Below, piece by piece: positions 63,055-64,000 of a DNA stretch of 64,000 bases (the stretch's first letter is position 1; each line of letters starts with the position of its first letter). Position numbers and translations under genes: made by a program. This stretch comes from Thermococcus piezophilus. Lineage in GTDB: Archaea; Methanobacteriota_B; Thermococci; Thermococcales; Thermococcaceae. The notes beneath the pieces were generated by a model, which had not been told where the DNA came from, did no database searches, and saw only the letters and a program-made list of their open reading frames with translations. Where the stretch lies: NCBI RefSeq assembly GCF_001647085.1, contig NZ_CP015520.1, forward strand, positions 1 through 64,000. Reading direction: 5' to 3'.

Positions 63055-64000
63055 TCACCCAACCTTCACTATCCAAGTTACCGCAGCCCAGATTTCGTGG
63101 CTGTCTATAATTCCTATTATTGTTTTATGCCTAAACTTCGCCCATAGTTTGACGTTGATAACGCTGTGCCAGCTTCCATCATGGAGAACTGACTCTTTCA
63201 CCACACCCTCCGATGAGGGCATGAATCCGATTGTATGATGGGAGGCGTCCTCGTTGTATGGTATATCAAAGTCCCACACCTCCTGAGGGTCAATAGCATC
63301 GCCGTAGACTTTGTACCCCCCAATTGCGAGAGGATATAAGACCGGCCCTATGGTAATTGTTAGAGTTTCATGCTTGTTTATTATCCCGACCGGTTTCATA
63401 ATCCCTAGCCTGCCGTTGAGCGTAGGGTCCACACCCCAATCATGTGTTATTTTGATATCGTTGGTGAAATAGTTTCCATAGTTGCCCCCTATTTCCACAC
63501 CAGGAGTAACGCGATAAGTCCCATGACCGTTTTCATCCGTTGTGCACAGGAATCTTTCCTCAGTAGGGTTACCATCGTTCCACAGCCCCCAGATGTAGAA
63601 CTGGGCGTACAACTTCCCATACGGTGGGTCGTCATATCTAAGCTCCTGCCTCCCAAAGTTATGCCAGTACGGAGAGCTTTCTCCTGTGTATGCCCTGACA
63701 TTTCCATTGCTATCAACGCTCTTGGCTTTCCAGCCTTCAGGAACTCCTATTTTCTCCCAGGGAATGACGTCCGGCATGAACTTTGGTGCCGTTTTGCTCC
63801 ACTCCATCAGTTCATTCTGGACTTCCGTCGGTTGAATGAAAGCACCCTTTCTGGTGGCTAGTATGAGGACGTTAACTCTTCCGTCCTTAGTCACCTTTAT
63901 CCCGTAGCCGCTCAGAACGGCATCGCTTGGAAGTTCAGGGACGGCATAGGCGTGCCACTTTGCCTTTGGTGCGTTCTTAACGACAAATTGCTGAACGGCT
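63055..64000 (-). CDS. extracytoplasmic protein of unknown function, 5' part outside the window
   Basis: The open frame continues past base 64000 without a start. The visible 315 codons are rich in aromatic residues, Asn and Gly (YWHNFGRQELRYDDPPYGKL; VEIGGNYGNYFTNDIKITHD; WSHSV-like HDGSWHSVINVKLWAKFRH) with a beta-sandwich look, typical of surface or secreted proteins. No catalytic motif found. The sequence is slightly A/T-richer than its neighbours. Confidence 0.65.
   Translation of the reverse strand, partial: AVQQFVVKNAPKAKWHAYAVPELPSDAVLSGYGIKVTKDGRVNVLILATRKGAFIQPTEVQNELMEWSKTAPKFMPDVIPWEKIGVPEGWKAKSVDSNGNVRAYTGESSPYWHNFGRQELRYDDPPYGKLYAQFYIWGLWNDGNPTEERFLCTTDENGHGTYRVTPGVEIGGNYGNYFTNDIKITHDWGVDPTLNGRLGIMKPVGIINKHETLTITIGPVLYPLAIGGYKVYGDAIDPQEVWDFDIPYNEDASHHTIGFMPSSEGVVKESVLHDGSWHSVINVKLWAKFRHKTIIGIIDSHEIWAAVTWIVKVG

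Noticed and set aside
1-64000. tRNA or rRNA genes
   Set aside because: No GGTTC-AA T-loop or acceptor-stem arrangement was noticed on either strand; a covariance search would be needed to exclude them fully.

Overview
The window comes from a hyperthermophilic euryarchaeon of the Thermococcales, most likely a Thermococcus. Evidence: archaeal TATA promoters (several probably leaderless), GGAGGTG-type ribosome binding sites, genes for Alba, prefoldin alpha, aIF5B, an Lhr-type helicase and a Glt(Ph)-type aspartate transporter, a near-perfect Thermococcales glycolytic motif in front of fba, and a GC-rich coding background (richer than is usual for Pyrococcus). No rRNA or tRNA gene was seen.

Layout. 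1-8.6 kb is a type III-A CRISPR-Cas locus: the end of a CRISPR array, then cas6-csm1(cas10)-csm2-csm3-csm4-csm5-csx1 as one tightly overlapping operon. It is bounded on the right by two degenerate repeats and a broken cas1 N-terminus. Interference and cyclic-oligoadenylate signalling look intact, but no working adaptation gene is visible here. 8.6-16 kb holds alaX, a surface protein, gltP, birA, fba and a biotin-carrying carboxyltransferase subunit. 16-25 kb holds a broken cstA, a small operon built around a frameshifted ArsA/Get3-type ATPase with a MIP18-like protein and a membrane protein, a lipase-like hydrolase, a broken zinc peptidase, purA, galE and a secreted DUF2341-like protein. 25-32 kb plus 35.5 kb form an iron-sulfur/molybdenum 'orange protein' (ORP)-like module: two MinD-type ATPases with inserted ferredoxin domains, three NifX/FeMo-co-binding-like proteins, a Gly/Arg-rich membrane protein and a DUF134 HTH protein. 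Two of its promoters share the same pair of palindromes. A decayed molybdate/tungstate-type ABC transporter lies inside this module. 35.9-37.3 kb is an AT-rich gene desert. 37-64 kb holds purB, alba, a CBS/zinc-ribbon protein, a THEP1-like NTPase, mtnA, a decayed block (GNAT, DUF1611, PLP enzyme, MFS transporter), an iron alcohol dehydrogenase, an Lhr-type helicase, an M20 peptidase, an MBL-DUF504-TatD operon, a DHPS-like protein, broken DUF72, gyaR and aminotransferase genes, a TrmA/RumA-type methyltransferase, infB (intein-free), ndk and a partial secreted protein.

A striking general feature is the number of broken genes: about 19 of roughly 65 carry frameshifts, in-frame stops or deletions. 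Housekeeping genes, including very long ones (926-, 778- and 597-codon frames), are intact; the damage falls on transport, peptidase and accessory metabolism genes. This may be real genome decay or partly sequencing error, and only resequencing would settle it.
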